A stretch of DNA of 64,000 nucleotides from contig NZ_CP007142.1 in the NCBI RefSeq assembly GCF_000940805.1, positions 2,394,593-2,458,592 of the forward strand, given 5' to 3'. The stretch comes from Gynuella sunshinyii YC6258 (GTDB lineage Bacteria > Pseudomonadota > Gammaproteobacteria > Pseudomonadales > Natronospirillaceae). How positions within the stretch are numbered: position 1 is the first letter of the stretch; each line of letters begins with the position of its first letter. The notes under the pieces were generated by a model, which saw only the letters and a program-made list of their open reading frames with translations, was not told the DNA's origin and did no database searches. Positions 18,198 through 28,012 of the stretch are shown here, piece after piece. The translations under genes and the position numbers were made by a program.

Positions 18198-19529
18198 TTA
18201 ATTTTTAGCCTGTGATTCCCTAAAACTGATTGTGTAATTAGTCGCAGCTTCTCCTGGATTTGAGATAGCCAGAGCGATATGGATTGGTGTATCGCTGGGC
18301 ATCATCTGAGCCCCGGCTGCCTCTCCGCTCAGGTATTGCGCGGGAGTAAATGCTGCATCGGCAACCAGTTTGCCATTAAGGTCCGTAAAAGAAAGGATAA
18401 TATCCGGGTATCTTTGTTGAAATGGGGCCTGATTGACAAGGATGGCATCAACAATAAGACCGTTAGGATTTTTAGGGTGCTTACGAACAATAATATTGCC
18501 GGTTTTGATTTTCTGTATATCTGTTTGAGGCGGAAGTTGGCACCCGATGATGTCACATGCCTTGGCGTAATATGGTCGCCATTGGTCCGTTTTGGCCCAG
18601 CTATCAAACTTCATCCAGGCAAATTGACCGATTCCCACCATTATCAAAAGGATAGATAGCACTGCGTACAGAATTTTACGGGCATGGCCGGAAGATTCTG
18701 TAAAGTCCAGGTCGAGGGGATCCGTGTCAATGTGTTCGACCAGTTTGGATTGGCTGTTTGCAGGTTTGGCTGAGATTTGATTGTTTTTGCCAAAGTCAGC
18801 AGTTAAAAAGTCCTCTTCTTCATCAATTGCACTGAATTTTGGTTCTTTGGGCTCAGGTGCTTTCGGTTGGGTGAGAGGCTTTTTCTTTTTGACGGGCGCT
18901 TTGCTTTTGCCTGGCTCATCCATCATAGACAGGCTGTCGGCCGAAATATCGTTCAAGTCATTCTTTTCCGGGCCTTGCTCCATTTCCTCAAGCATTTTCA
19001 TGGCCCAGGCTTCGTCATCGCTGGTCGTTTCGGTTTCTTTGGGCTCAGGTCTTGGATGATTAAAACCACTGTCAGCGCTAATGTTGCGAAACTCATCACT
19101 CAACTCGCCCAATCCATCATCAGCTTTTGTACTACTTAATTCATCCAGTTGATCACTTTCGGGATCATCTTCGAAAATGATGTCGTCGTCATCTTCATCA
19201 AGGGGGCCATGAGCATCATCCACGAATAAAAAGTCAGAATCGTCATCTTCTTCAAATTGAGAGGCCTGATGGGTTGAGGCGGTTTTGAACGACGGGCGCA
19301 CAATTTTATTTTCGGGGATATCAGGTGTGTCGCTACTGCCGGATGGTCTTCTCAGGTCGGTAGCATTGACAGATTTTTTGACAGATTCGGAAATTAAATG
19401 ATTTTTAGCGCTGAATACGCGAAGACAGGCACCGCAACGAACTGAACCATTGGCTGCTTCAAGGTGCTGATCCGTCACCTTAAACGTTGTTCCACAGTGT
19501 GGACATTGTGTTATATATGATTCAGCCAT
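18198..19529 (-). CDS. Zinc-ribbon and DUF3426 domain membrane protein
   Basis: This 443-residue protein starts MAESYITQCPHCGTTFKV with an MJ0042-type zinc ribbon (CPHC...CGAC) at the N-terminus. A long, very acidic low-complexity linker follows (runs such as FEEDDDSDF and LDEDDDDIIFEDD), then Pro/Lys repeats, one membrane helix (ILYAVLSILLIMVGIGQFAW) and a C-terminal DUF3426 domain predicted periplasmic. Function is unknown in the family; it conservatively sits between prmA and dusB. I used the ATG at 19529 because the zinc ribbon begins there; an in-frame ATG at 19553 adds eight residues. Confidence 0.85.
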   Translation of the reverse strand: MAESYITQCPHCGTTFKVTDQHLEAANGSVRCGACLRVFSAKNHLISESVKKSVNATDLRRPSGSSDTPDIPENKIVRPSFKTASTHQASQFEEDDDSDFLFVDDAHGPLDEDDDDIIFEDDPESDQLDELSSTKADDGLGELSDEFRNISADSGFNHPRPEPKETETTSDDEAWAMKMLEEMEQGPEKNDLNDISADSLSMMDEPGKSKAPVKKKKPLTQPKAPEPKEPKFSAIDEEEDFLTADFGKNNQISAKPANSQSKLVEHIDTDPLDLDFTESSGHARKILYAVLSILLIMVGIGQFAWMKFDSWAKTDQWRPYYAKACDIIGCQLPPQTDIQKIKTGNIIVRKHPKNPNGLIVDAILVNQAPFQQRYPDIILSFTDLNGKLVADAAFTPAQYLSGEAAGAQMMPSDTPIHIALAISNPGEAATNYTISFRESQAKN

Positions 19530-19675
19530 GTTTGAGTAAACCCACCCCGTCATTCAATTATGCCTCGATATTCATATTTACATGAATAAGTAACGTTGAG
19601 AACTTAATGCTAATTCTAATTGTAAGACGATATAAAAACCACGTTTTGGCAATATTGGTATTTATAGTAACTGTT

Positions 19676-20575
19676 TTATTCAGTAATACGTCGTACACCG
19701 TTGAGTCTGACCCATCCTTCCTTAGTTGCGTAGGGAGAAAACTCAATCCAGGGGGCATAGCTGAGCATGATGCTATCCACGTGACGCTCAAACAGTCCTG
19801 ACATGGCAATTAGTCCTCCAGGCTTAACACAGTCGGCTATCACGGGTGCCAGTGTTATCAGAGGGCCGGCGAGTATGTTGGCAACGACGACATCTGCCTG
19901 TTGAGGAGGAAAGTCATCGGGCAGATAAATTTCAACTCTGCTGTCTTCAATATGATTGCGTCTTGCATTATCTCGGGTGGCAATCAATGCCTGCGAATCA
20001 TTGTCTACCCCGATCATGTGGCGTGCACCGAGAAGTAATCCTGCTATGCCCAGAATGCCGGATCCGCATCCATAATCAATGATATCCAGATCGGTTAAGT
20101 CAAGGCTCTCCAGCCATTCGAGGCATAATGCTGTGGTTTGGTGGGTCCCTGTTCCGAACGCCAGTCCCGGATCCAGCATCAGGTTGGTTGCTGTTGGGTC
20201 AGGAACTTCTCTCCAGCTGGGGCACACCCATAAACGCTTGCCGAACTGAATTGGGTGGAAGTGGTCCATCCACGCACGTTCCCATTCCTTGTCTTCCAGG
20301 ATTTCGCTCTTGTACTGTGGGAAGGTTTGGTTGTCCGCCAAAACCAAATGATTGCGTACATGATCGACAATCTCCTGCTCGACCACATTGTCCTCATATA
20401 ACCCCATAACGATTGTATGCTGCCATAATGGCGTAGAGCCCTTTTCGGGTTCGTATACGGGGGTGTCGGCAGCATCCAATAGCGTGACGGATGCACAGCC
20501 GGACTCCAGTAGCAGGTCTTCAATCTCGGCAGCCTGCTCAGGAGATGTAAAAAATTTGATTTGTAGCCAGGGCAT
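19676..20575 (-). CDS. prmA: Ribosomal protein L11 methyltransferase
   Basis: This SAM-dependent enzyme trimethylates ribosomal protein L11. The 299-residue product has the N-terminal substrate-recognition domain (MPWLQIKF...) and the catalytic domain with DPGLAFGTGTHQTT, then motif I IIDYGCGSGILGIAG and the VVANILAGPL motif IV. It follows accC by 57 bases, in a gap that holds a strong hairpin without T tract. Confidence 0.97.
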   Translation of the reverse strand: MPWLQIKFFTSPEQAAEIEDLLLESGCASVTLLDAADTPVYEPEKGSTPLWQHTIVMGLYEDNVVEQEIVDHVRNHLVLADNQTFPQYKSEILEDKEWERAWMDHFHPIQFGKRLWVCPSWREVPDPTATNLMLDPGLAFGTGTHQTTALCLEWLESLDLTDLDIIDYGCGSGILGIAGLLLGARHMIGVDNDSQALIATRDNARRNHIEDSRVEIYLPDDFPPQQADVVVANILAGPLITLAPVIADCVKPGGLIAMSGLFERHVDSIMLSYAPWIEFSPYATKEGWVRLNGVRRITE

Positions 20576-20598
20576 TCTTACTGCGGTTCCCAGTCAGA

Positions 20599-20625
20599 GT
20601 GGCCGATCACAGTTGGATCGGCCAC
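20599..20625. other. Perfect hairpin between accC and prmA
   Basis: GTGGCCGATC and GATCGGCCAC form a perfect 10-bp stem with a 7-base loop between the accC stop and the prmA start. No T tract follows on either strand, so it may act as an RNA stabiliser or partial attenuator rather than a terminator. Confidence 0.5.
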
Positions 20626-20632
20626 ATATTGG

Positions 20633-21979
20633 TTATTGCTCGGAGGCAAGTTTGTGTTCGAGATAATGAATGTTGACACCACCCTTTTTAAATTCAGGGT
20701 CGCGTACCAACCTCATTTGTAGTGGAGCATTGGTTCTGATGCCTTCAATAACCAGTTCGTCCAGAGCCACACGCATCCTTTCAAGGGCGGTTTCGCGGGT
20801 ATCAGCGAAGGTTATCAACTTTCCAATCATGGAGTCATAGAAAGGAGGGATTCGATAACCTGCATACAGATGGGAATCCCATCTGACGCCAAGACCTCCA
20901 GGCGGATGAAAGTGCTTGATTTCGCCTGGACATGGCATGAAGGTCACCGGGTCTTCAGCATTGATTCGACATTCGAAAGCGTGTCCATGAAACCTGATAT
21001 CTTCCTGTTGAAGTTCCAGTGGGATGTTGGCTGCAATCTTTAACTGTTCTTTGATGATATCAATACCGGTGATCATTTCAGATACCGGATGTTCAACCTG
21101 AACCCTGGTATTCATTTCAATGAAGTAGAAACCACCATCTTCGTATAGAAACTCAAATGTACCTGCACCACGATAGTTTATTTCTTTACAGGCGTTAACG
21201 CAGGCCTGTTGAACTTGTTTACGAGCCTTTTCGTCAATGTTCGGTGCGGGTGCCTCTTCAAGTACTTTCTGATGACGGCGTTGTAGAGAACAGTCACGAT
21301 CACCAAGATGTATGGCATGGCCTTTGCCATCAGCCAGCACCTGGATTTCAACGTGACGAGGATTTTCCAGGAATTTTTCCATATATACGGTGCCATCACC
21401 AAAAGCTGCTTGAGCTTCTGATTTGGTAACGTTGATCGAGCCAAGTAACTGGTTCTCTCTGTGAACCACTCGCATACCTCGACCGCCGCCGCCGGCTGCA
21501 GCCTTGATAATCACGGGATAGCCTATCCGCTCAGCAATCTGCAGATTGGTCTCGTCATTGTCACCCAAGGGTCCACCCGAACCAGGAACAGTTGGTACAC
21601 CAGCTGCTTTCATGGCATCAATTGCGGAAACTTTATCGCCCATCAGGCGGATGGTTTCCGGTCTTGGTCCGATAAAGATAAAGCCGCTTTTCTCGACTTG
21701 CTCACAGAAGTTGGCATTTTCTGCCAGGAAGCCATAGCCAGGATGAATCGCATTGGCATTGGTGACTTCGGCAGCAGCAATAATAGCGGGAATATTGAGG
21801 TAGCTTTCCATTGAGGAAGCTGGGCCTATACAAACGGACTCATCTGCCAGTTTGACGTGCTTAAGGTCGCGGTCGGCTGTTGAATGTACGGCAACCGTTC
21901 GAATGCCGAGTTCTTTACAGGCGCGAAGAATTCGCAGGGCGATTTCTCCGCGATTGGCTATCAGTACTTTTTCCAGCAT
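20633..21979 (-). CDS. accC: Acetyl-CoA carboxylase, biotin carboxylase subunit
   Basis: This subunit carboxylates biotin on AccB with ATP and bicarbonate, the first half-reaction of malonyl-CoA synthesis. The 448-residue ATP-grasp protein has the glycine-rich loop [13 protein letters not shown] and [17 protein letters not shown]. The ATG at 21979 was chosen over an upstream in-frame codon because [17 protein letters not shown] is the family N-terminus and GAGG lies eight bases before it. It is 10 bases downstream of accB. Confidence 0.97.
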   Translation of the reverse strand: MLEKVLIANRGEIALRILRACKELGIRTVAVHSTADRDLKHVKLADESVCIGPASSMESYLNIPAIIAAAEVTNANAIHPGYGFLAENANFCEQVEKSGFIFIGPRPETIRLMGDKVSAIDAMKAAGVPTVPGSGGPLGDNDETNLQIAERIGYPVIIKAAAGGGGRGMRVVHRENQLLGSINVTKSEAQAAFGDGTVYMEKFLENPRHVEIQVLADGKGHAIHLGDRDCSLQRRHQKVLEEAPAPNIDEKARKQVQQACVNACKEINYRGAGTFEFLYEDGGFYFIEMNTRVQVEHPVSEMITGIDIIKEQLKIAANIPLELQQEDIRFHGHAFECRINAEDPVTFMPCPGEIKHFHPPGGLGVRWDSHLYAGYRIPPFYDSMIGKLITFADTRETALERMRVALDELVIEGIRTNAPLQMRLVRDPEFKKGGVNIHYLEHKLASEQ

Positions 21980-21989
21980 TTGGGTGCCC

Positions 21990-22454
21990 TCAGACAATAG
22001 TGACAAGGGCTTGTTCGAACTCTACCGGCTCTCCGTTATCAACCAGTATGGCTTCAATCGTTCCGCTCTTATCTGCCTCTATCTGGTTCATCATCTTCAT
22101 GGCTTCAACAATACAAATGGTGTCGCCTTTTTTGACTGTTTGACCTACTTCGATAAAGTTAGGGGAGCTGGGGGAGGGGGCTCGGTAGAATGTTCCGACC
22201 ATTGGGGATTTCACCACGTGACCTGATAACTCTTCTGATTTTGCCTCGCTGGCCGGCGTGCTTGCCGCTGGTGCAGCAACAGGAGCTGGGGCAGCAGGTG
22301 CTGGGGCCTGCATTACGTATTGTTGTGGTGCAGCCTGTGCCAGCTTGGAGCTTCTACTGATGCGAATGGACTCCTCTCCTTCAGAGATCTCGATCTCGTC
22401 GATGCCTGATTCTTCCAACAGTTCGATAAGTTTTTTTACTTTTCTAATATCCAT
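21990..22454 (-). CDS. accB: Acetyl-CoA carboxylase, biotin carboxyl carrier protein
   Basis: This 154-residue protein has the N-terminal [17 protein letters not shown] segment, a long Ala/Pro linker (~55-80), and the biotinyl domain with [14 protein letters not shown], where Lys120 is biotinylated. The ATG at 22454 is the standard family start; an ORF extension upstream has no family similarity. The 203-base gap before it probably holds the accBC promoter. In E. coli AccB autoregulates accBC; the sequence here does not show a clear operator. Confidence 0.96.
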   Translation of the reverse strand: MDIRKVKKLIELLEESGIDEIEISEGEESIRISRSSKLAQAAPQQYVMQAPAPAAPAPVAAPAASTPASEAKSEELSGHVVKSPMVGTFYRAPSPSSPNFIEVGQTVKKGDTICIVEAMKMMNQIEADKSGTIEAILVDNGEPVEFEQALVTIV

Positions 22455-22657
22455 AGTAAATAAGTCCCCATACAAATTATGGCTTGTAGTTGAATTTTTG
22501 ATTATTGGTGCTACAGCGAATCCGCCTCTGTTCACCGCTACCGGGAAGGAATAAGGGAGGTTAAAACAGTCGCCCTGACCTTCCTGTTTATGTTCGTTTT
22601 TGGTGGGTTGCTTCCTGCTCCACTACATTACAAAGTTGGTTATGACTATGTGCTCAG

Positions 22658-23101
22658 TCAGTTCTGTTTCAGTGCCTGATCAATATATCGAATGGCAAAC
22701 AGATAACCTTGTGACCCAAGGCCACAGATGACACCCGTGGCAAGGTCAGAAAAATATGAGTGTTGTCTAAACGGCTCACGTTGGTGGACGTTAGACAGAT
22801 GAACCTCAATAAAAGGCACATTTGTAGCAGAAATTGCATCTCGAATAGCCACGCTGCTGTGAGTAAATGCGGCTGGATTGATGATGATGTAGTCCACAGG
22901 GGTAGAGAAATGTTGGTGTAATCGCTCGATAATTTCCGCTTCGGCATTGGACTGAAAAAATTCGATTTCATGACCCAATGTTTTTGCCAGTTCTTTGCAG
23001 TTGTTAGAGATGGATTCAAGTGTTTCAGTGCCATAGATATGCGGCTCCCTAACACCCAGCAGATTTAGGTTGGGGCCGTTTACAATCAGAATTGTTGCCA
23101 T
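22658..23101 (-). CDS. aroQ: 3-dehydroquinate dehydratase, type II
   Basis: This enzyme dehydrates 3-dehydroquinate in the shikimate pathway. The 147-residue dodecameric-type enzyme begins [16 protein letters not shown], followed by REPHIYG with the catalytic Tyr, the [16 protein letters not shown] block, and the histidine-containing [14 protein letters not shown]. The start at 23101 fits the family; the six extra upstream residues of a longer frame do not. It lies upstream of accB on the same strand, as in pseudomonads. Confidence 0.97.
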   Translation of the reverse strand: MATILIVNGPNLNLLGVREPHIYGTETLESISNNCKELAKTLGHEIEFFQSNAEAEIIERLHQHFSTPVDYIIINPAAFTHSSVAIRDAISATNVPFIEVHLSNVHQREPFRQHSYFSDLATGVICGLGSQGYLFAIRYIDQALKQN

Positions 23102-23503
23102 TTTAAGACGGTTTCTCAAGTGTATATTTGCTGCAGCACGCTAGTTTGGTGTTTTAACAGTGCAATGTCTATAGCCAGGGTGATATCAATACGCAATTGC
23201 TGTTGTTTTAGCGAAGTTCGCAACATTTTTGGAAAAATTAACTGGTTGGCTGGATGAGATTTGTTGCCGGAATATGGAATGCAGAATCGATTACTTGTTA
23301 ATGGAAACAGGCTGTATGATAGGAGCTCCAAAGAAGGATTGGTCGTATATAGTAGAACCCTTCGCGGTTGATCTTCGTCCAAACAGGCGCTATCTAGTGT
23401 ATTAAGCGGTCTGGTCCGTAACTTGTTTGTGCTGGCGCATGGTCTTTGTAAGTCGGTAATACAGGAAAGGGCTTCATTCAGTTTTGTTAATAAGGCAGGG
23501 ATT
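23102..23503. other. Divergent intergenic region aroQ / DUF2333 gene
   Basis: About 400 bases without a credible gene separate two divergent starts. A possible weak promoter for the rightward gene is TTACTT-18-TATGAT near 23293-23322. I see no terminator, repeat or recognisable RNA. A minus-strand frame covering it runs into the DUF2333 gene and has no protein-like features. Confidence 0.4.
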
Positions 23504-24535
23504 ATGAATTTTAAAGCGAGTTTGTCAGCCATGTGGGCCAGGTTGCCCTTAAATGGCATTGTTAAAACCGTGCTTGCGGTTATCGCATTGTATCTTCTGA
23601 TTGCCCTGGTTCTGGGTATGTATTGGTCTAATGCGCCGGATCTGTTCGATGTCAAGGATAATGCCAGGGAGTATGCTCAGGCTCATAATCAGAATGTTGT
23701 CGTTGGGTACACTACTGTTGCAACCTTGCATCGATTGGCTTCCAGCCTGTTGGACAAACCGGGTGGATATCTGAGTAACGATGTAACTCCCCCGGGTGTT
23801 TGGCTGGATAACATGCCTAATTGGGAATTTGGAGTATTGATACAGGTGCGGGACTTGTCGCGTGCATTGCGCAAAGATATCGCCCGTTCTCAATCCCAGT
23901 CCAAGGAGGATCCGGATCTGGCACAGGCTGAACCTGCATTTAACTTTCAAAGTGACAGCTGGATATTGCCCGCTACTGAAGGAGAGTACCGTTCGGGTAT
24001 TAACTACCTTGAGGCATACATGGACCGGCTTGCTGATCCCTCAAATTCTCAGGCCCAGTTTTATGCTCGCGCAGATAATCTGCGAAACTGGCTGACAGAT
24101 GTAGAAACCCGGTTAGGATCCTTGAGTCAGCGTCTCAGTGCCAGTGTTGGTCAGGTACGTATGAATACCGATCTCGCCGGAGATGCTGCCGCCGAGCAGT
24201 CTACCGGAGCGGCTTCTCAGGAATTAATTAAGACCGGATGGTTTGAGATAGATGATGTATTTTATGAGGCTCGTGGTACTGCCTGGGCTTTAACAGAAAT
24301 TCTCAGAGCAGTGGAGGTGGATTTTGCTTCGGTGCTGGAGAAAAAGAATGCGCTGGTCAGTTTGCAGCAGATCATCCGGGAGCTGGAAGCTACGCAGGAG
24401 ACTATATGGGCACCAATGATTTTGAATGGATCCGGTTTTGGGCTGGTGGCGAATCATTCATTGGTAATGGCCAACTATATTTCCCGGGCCAATGCCGCCA
24501 TCATCGATCTTCGTCGTTTACTGGAAAACGGGTAG
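23504..24535 (+). CDS. DUF2333 family membrane protein
   Basis: This 343-residue protein has one N-terminal membrane helix (VLAVIALYLLIALVLGMYW) and a large, presumably periplasmic, helical domain. Conserved family blocks are GYTTVATLHRLASSLLDKPG, YLSNDVTPPGVWLDNMPNWE and SQSQSKEDPDLAQAEPAF. Function is unknown. I chose the ATG at 23504 (MNFKASLSAMWARL), preceded by AGGGATT; an upstream in-frame start at 23423 would add 27 residues not typical of the family. Confidence 0.85.
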   Translation: MNFKASLSAMWARLPLNGIVKTVLAVIALYLLIALVLGMYWSNAPDLFDVKDNAREYAQAHNQNVVVGYTTVATLHRLASSLLDKPGGYLSNDVTPPGVWLDNMPNWEFGVLIQVRDLSRALRKDIARSQSQSKEDPDLAQAEPAFNFQSDSWILPATEGEYRSGINYLEAYMDRLADPSNSQAQFYARADNLRNWLTDVETRLGSLSQRLSASVGQVRMNTDLAGDAAAEQSTGAASQELIKTGWFEIDDVFYEARGTAWALTEILRAVEVDFASVLEKKNALVSLQQIIRELEATQETIWAPMILNGSGFGLVANHSLVMANYISRANAAIIDLRRLLENG

Positions 24536-24555
24536 CTAAATCACGATTGAGTTTT

Positions 24556-24575
24556 CGGGGGCTTTCAGGCCCCCG
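24556..24575. terminator. GC-rich hairpin between convergent genes
   Basis: CGGGGGC and GCCCCCG form a 7-bp stem with a 6-base loop between the DUF2333 gene and ppa, which converge here. TTTT lies on the left side only, so polarity is unclear. Confidence 0.4.
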
Positions 24576-24597
24576 GGATGGCTGGAAATAACTGTGC

Positions 24598-25125
24598 TTA
24601 GCCTTTGTAAGCGGCGGCAGCAGCCATGATCATTTCACGGGCTTTGTCGATGTTGTCCCAACGATCCACTTTTACCCATTTGCCTTTCTCAAGGTCTTTG
24701 TAGTTTTCGAAAAAGTGCTGAATCTGATTTCTCAGTAACTCTGGCACATCATCAATGTCGTTCATGTGGTCATAAATGGTAGTCAGTTTCGAGTGCGGCA
24801 CGGCAACCAGTTTGGCATCGCCACCGGCTTCGTCACTCATCAATAACACTCCCAGCGGACGACAACGAATAACGCTGCCAGGTATGACGGGATAAGGAGT
24901 GATGACCAGTACATCCAGCGGGTCTCCATCATCTGCCAGAGTCTGGGGAATAAATCCGTAGTTGGCCGGATAGAACATGGGAGTTGCCATAAAACGATCA
25001 ACAAATACAGCATCAAAATCTTTTTCAATTTCATATTTGATGGGATCGTGATTAGCAGGAATCTCGATTACCGCATAAAAATCGTTCGGAAGTTCCTTGC
25101 CTGCCGGGATGCTGCTATAGCTCAT
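24598..25125 (-). CDS. ppa: Inorganic pyrophosphatase
   Basis: This enzyme hydrolyses pyrophosphate to phosphate in the cytoplasm and pulls biosynthetic reactions forward. The 175-residue class I enzyme has the signature [10 protein letters not shown] with metal-binding Asp residues, and upstream [15 protein letters not shown] and [12 protein letters not shown]. It is a monocistronic gene convergent with the DUF2333 gene. Confidence 0.97.
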   Translation of the reverse strand: MSYSSIPAGKELPNDFYAVIEIPANHDPIKYEIEKDFDAVFVDRFMATPMFYPANYGFIPQTLADDGDPLDVLVITPYPVIPGSVIRCRPLGVLLMSDEAGGDAKLVAVPHSKLTTIYDHMNDIDDVPELLRNQIQHFFENYKDLEKGKWVKVDRWDNIDKAREMIMAAAAAYKG

Positions 25126-25204
25126 TATAAATCCTCTGTTTGGTTAATTCGTGGTGGCCGATTATAGAGAGGACATCGGCAATGGCAACGGAAGAGTCCT
25201 ACTT

Positions 25205-25756
25205 TTAGCCTTCCAGTGCGGTTTCAACCTTCTCCCGGACCTCTGCACCCTGTAGCGCCTCAACCAACGTAAGGGCGAACTTCATAGCCGTACCCGGCCC
25301 GCGTGACGTAACGATATTATGACTGAAGACGACAGGTTCATTCACAACCGTAACGTTTGTCAGATCGAGATGATTGACTGCACCGGGGTAGCTGGTAATG
25401 TTTTGATGTTCAGCAATACCGGCTGCTACCAGTACTTTTGGTGCGGCACAGATGGCGCCTATCAGCTTGCCCTGATCGTGTTGCTGGCGCAATAAATCGA
25501 TTACGCACTCATCTGCCATCAGGTTGTCGGCGCCTGGCTGACCACCGGGCAATACGATCAGGTCGAAAACTTGGTGCATGACCTCTTTGAGAGTGGTAGT
25601 CGGAATAACTACGGTTCCACGGGAAGCTCTGACGGGTCCTTCTTCCAGGCCGGCGGTTATAACCTTGACTCCGGCGCGTACCAATAGATCGGAAATGGTA
25701 ATGGCTTCCAGTTCTTCAAAGCCATTGGCAAGAGGCATCAAGATAGTCTTGGACAT
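25205..25756 (-). CDS. DJ-1/PfpI family protein (YajL-like)
   Basis: This 183-residue protein of the DJ-1 superfamily has the nucleophile-elbow cysteine Cys103 in GAICAAPKVL and the conserved Glu in NGFEELEAI (residues 14-15), both as in YajL/DJ-1. It is probably a redox-sensing or deglycase/glyoxalase-type stress protein; which activity applies is debated for the family. The start has AAAGGAG at good spacing. It is divergent from argC. Confidence 0.9.
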   Translation of the reverse strand: MSKTILMPLANGFEELEAITISDLLVRAGVKVITAGLEEGPVRASRGTVVIPTTTLKEVMHQVFDLIVLPGGQPGADNLMADECVIDLLRQQHDQGKLIGAICAAPKVLVAAGIAEHQNITSYPGAVNHLDLTNVTVVNEPVVFSHNIVTSRGPGTAMKFALTLVEALQGAEVREKVETALEG

Positions 25757-25837
25757 TTTTATTCTCCTTTAGTCACAACTGTTCAATGATGTTGTTATTA
25801 GTGGTCACTAGAAGAAATACAAGTTTCGTTTCAAGGT

Positions 25838-25852
25838 AGGTGAATTTCACCT
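25838..25852. promoter_or_regulatory. 15-base palindrome in the argC upstream region
   Basis: AGGTGAATTTCACCT is a perfect inverted repeat (7+1+7) located 45 bases before the argC start, between divergent genes. It looks like a compact operator. The half-site TGAAT recalls ArgR boxes, but half-site spacing is too short for a standard ARG box. Confidence 0.4.
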
Positions 25853-25896
25853 CAGAGTCGATAAAATACTCGCTTCACTGAAGAAGGTAAGCACGA

Positions 25897-26844
25897 ATGT
25901 CATACAAAATATATGTAGATGGCCAGAGCGGTACCACCGGTTTGCAGATACACGAACGTTTGTCACAGTATTCTGATCTTGAGTTACTGACCATTGATCC
26001 AGACAAGCGACGCGATCCTGAGGAGCGAAAGCGGTTGTTGAACGAAGCTGATCTGGTGTTTCTTTGCTTACCTGATGAGGCAGCCAGAGAGTCTGTTGCG
26101 TTGATTGACAACCCGAATACCCGGGTCATTGATGCCAGTACGGCTCATCGGGTGACTGACGGTTGGGTTTACGGGTTGCCTGAATATGATCAGGCTCAGC
26201 GTGATCGTATCCGGAACTCAATGCGGGTGGCTGTTACCGGGTGTCATGCCGCAGCCAGTATTCTGAGCTTGAAACCATTAAGAGAAGCAGGCGTGATAGC
26301 GGGAGATTATCCGGTAACTCTGCATTCTATTACCGGCTATTCCGGTGGTGGAAAAAACATGATCGAACAATACGAGCACAGTGAAGATGACTTTTTGACA
26401 AGCCCGCGACACTATGCCTTGGGTTTGCAGCACAAACATCTGCCAGAGATCCGCAGATATGCAGACTTGCAGGCCAATCCGGTATTCCTGCCTATTGTGT
26501 CCAATTTTTATCAGGGGTTGGCGGTCACTCTGCCTTTGCATAAAGTGCTGTGTAGCAGTCAGTATTCTATTGCGGATATTCGCGAAGTGTACCGTCGTTA
26601 TTACGACCAGCAGTCGTTTGTCCGTGTGCTGGGGCAGGATGACAGTGTTGGTGTGGAGCCTGGATTCTTTGATGTGCAGGCATGTAATGGTACCAATCGT
26701 GCCGATATTGCCGTGTTGGGTAATGATGACCAAGTTGTTGTGATCACGCGCTTAGATAATCTTGGTAAAGGGGCTTCAGGTGCGGCGATCCAGTGCATGA
26801 ATATTATGTTGGGATTTGAGGAAGACAGAAGTTTGAAACAGTGA
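25897..26844 (+). CDS. argC: N-acetyl-gamma-glutamyl-phosphate reductase, type 2
   Basis: This enzyme performs the NADPH-dependent third step of arginine synthesis. The 315-residue protein is the shorter AGPR type 2: VDGQSGTTGLQIHERL near the N-terminus is the nucleotide-binding loop, VTGCHAAASIL holds the catalytic Cys, and SITGYSGGGKNMIEQYE is the conserved substrate-domain block. A Shine-Dalgarno-like AAGAAGG precedes the ATG at 25897. It is monocistronic, with a hairpin terminator downstream. Confidence 0.94.
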   Translation: MSYKIYVDGQSGTTGLQIHERLSQYSDLELLTIDPDKRRDPEERKRLLNEADLVFLCLPDEAARESVALIDNPNTRVIDASTAHRVTDGWVYGLPEYDQAQRDRIRNSMRVAVTGCHAAASILSLKPLREAGVIAGDYPVTLHSITGYSGGGKNMIEQYEHSEDDFLTSPRHYALGLQHKHLPEIRRYADLQANPVFLPIVSNFYQGLAVTLPLHKVLCSSQYSIADIREVYRRYYDQQSFVRVLGQDDSVGVEPGFFDVQACNGTNRADIAVLGNDDQVVVITRLDNLGKGASGAAIQCMNIMLGFEEDRSLKQ

Positions 26845-26856
26845 TATGTCGGATTC

Positions 26857-26883
26857 GGCAGCTCTGGCTCAGTCAGAGCTGCC
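26857..26883. terminator. Hairpin terminator between convergent argC and guaC
   Basis: GGCAGCTCTG and CAGAGCTGCC form a perfect 10-bp stem with a 7-base loop. The plus-strand tail (TGCTTGTATTACTTATT) is T-rich, so it most likely ends argC transcripts; guaC may share it. Confidence 0.6.
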
Positions 26884-26891
26884 TGCTTGTA

Positions 26892-27932
26892 TTACTTATT
26901 AAAGACTGTGTTGGCCTGCTCCTGAACCCTGATAAATGTGGTCCGCTTGCTCAATTCTTTGAGTTTGCTGGCACCGACATAGGTACAGGTTGAGCGCAGT
27001 CCTCCCAGAATGTCCTGTAATGTCAGTTCGATGGGGCCACGATAGGGTACGCTGACGGTTTTACCTTCAGACGCACGATATTCTGCGATGCCTCCATGAT
27101 ACTTTGTCATCGCGGTATCAGAGCTCATACCGTAAAACAGTTTATATTGCTGGCCATTTTCTTCTACCAGCTCTCCACCGCTTTCATCGTGACCGGCAAA
27201 CATGCCACCAATCATGACAAAATCAGCGCCTGCGCCAAACGCTTTGGCAATATCACCCGGACACGAACAACCGCCATCAGAAATGATGTGACCTCCCAGT
27301 CCATGTGCGGCATCAGCACATTCGATCACAGCAGACAATTGCGGATAACCAACACCGGTTTTAATGCGGGTGGTGCAGACCGAGCCCGGTCCAATTCCCA
27401 CTTTAATGATATCTGCACCAGCTAATAACAGCTCTTCGGTGATATCACCGGTTACTACATTGCCGGCGATTATAATTTTATCTGCGAACAATGATCTGAC
27501 TTTTTTGACGAAGTCTATAAAGTGTTCTGAATAGCCGTTGGCCACATCGATACAGATAAATCTTATGGCAGGGTTGTCACTGATCGAGGCCTGAATCAAT
27601 TGCAGGTCATTGTCGGAAGTACCAGTACTGATAGCAATGTGATCGAAGAATTTAGGTGATTGTCGGGCAAAAAAATCTTTTAGCTGTTCCCGGGTATAGT
27701 GTTTGTGAAGTGCAGTGATCATCTGGTGATTATGCAGGGCTTCAGATACTTCAAACGTACCGGTGGTATCCATATTGGCAGCAATGACTGGAACACCAGT
27801 CCAGATTTGTTCACTGTTGCGGAAGGTATATGTCCGCTCAAGAGACACCTGTGAACGACTTTTTAATGTAGAGCGTTTGGGACGAATCAAGACATCTTTA
27901 AAGCCAAGCTTGAGTTCCTGTTCGACATGCAT
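26892..27932 (-). CDS. guaC: GMP reductase
   Basis: This enzyme deaminates GMP to IMP with NADPH, balancing purine pools. The 346-residue product of the IMPDH/GMPR TIM-barrel family lacks CBS domains. The catalytic Cys is in [11 protein letters not shown], and [20 protein letters not shown] is the phosphate-binding block. GMPR rather than IMPDH is supported by length and by [13 protein letters not shown] at the N-terminus. The ATG at 27932 is the family start; an upstream frame extension to 27989 is not conserved-looking. It lies 80 bases downstream of aroA. Confidence 0.95.
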   Translation of the reverse strand: MHVEQELKLGFKDVLIRPKRSTLKSRSQVSLERTYTFRNSEQIWTGVPVIAANMDTTGTFEVSEALHNHQMITALHKHYTREQLKDFFARQSPKFFDHIAISTGTSDNDLQLIQASISDNPAIRFICIDVANGYSEHFIDFVKKVRSLFADKIIIAGNVVTGDITEELLLAGADIIKVGIGPGSVCTTRIKTGVGYPQLSAVIECADAAHGLGGHIISDGGCSCPGDIAKAFGAGADFVMIGGMFAGHDESGGELVEENGQQYKLFYGMSSDTAMTKYHGGIAEYRASEGKTVSVPYRGPIELTLQDILGGLRSTCTYVGASKLKELSKRTTFIRVQEQANTVFNK

Positions 27933-28012
27933 AATGACAGACCTCTGACTGACACATTGGGAATTTTGGCCGGTGACCATATTGATCAAAGGTGCCGGCC
28001 GGTTTGGTTGGT

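Noticed and set aside
23116-23655. 179-codon minus-strand frame across the aroQ/DUF2333 intergenic region
   Set aside because: It overlaps the coding start of the DUF2333 gene, has no recognisable domain, and its composition looks like antisense of noncoding plus coding DNA.
27969-28001. GGCCGG/CCGGCC inverted repeat between aroA and guaC, considered as a terminator or purine riboswitch
   Set aside because: The stem is only 6 bp around a long loop, there is no T tract, and no purine-aptamer core could be recognised.
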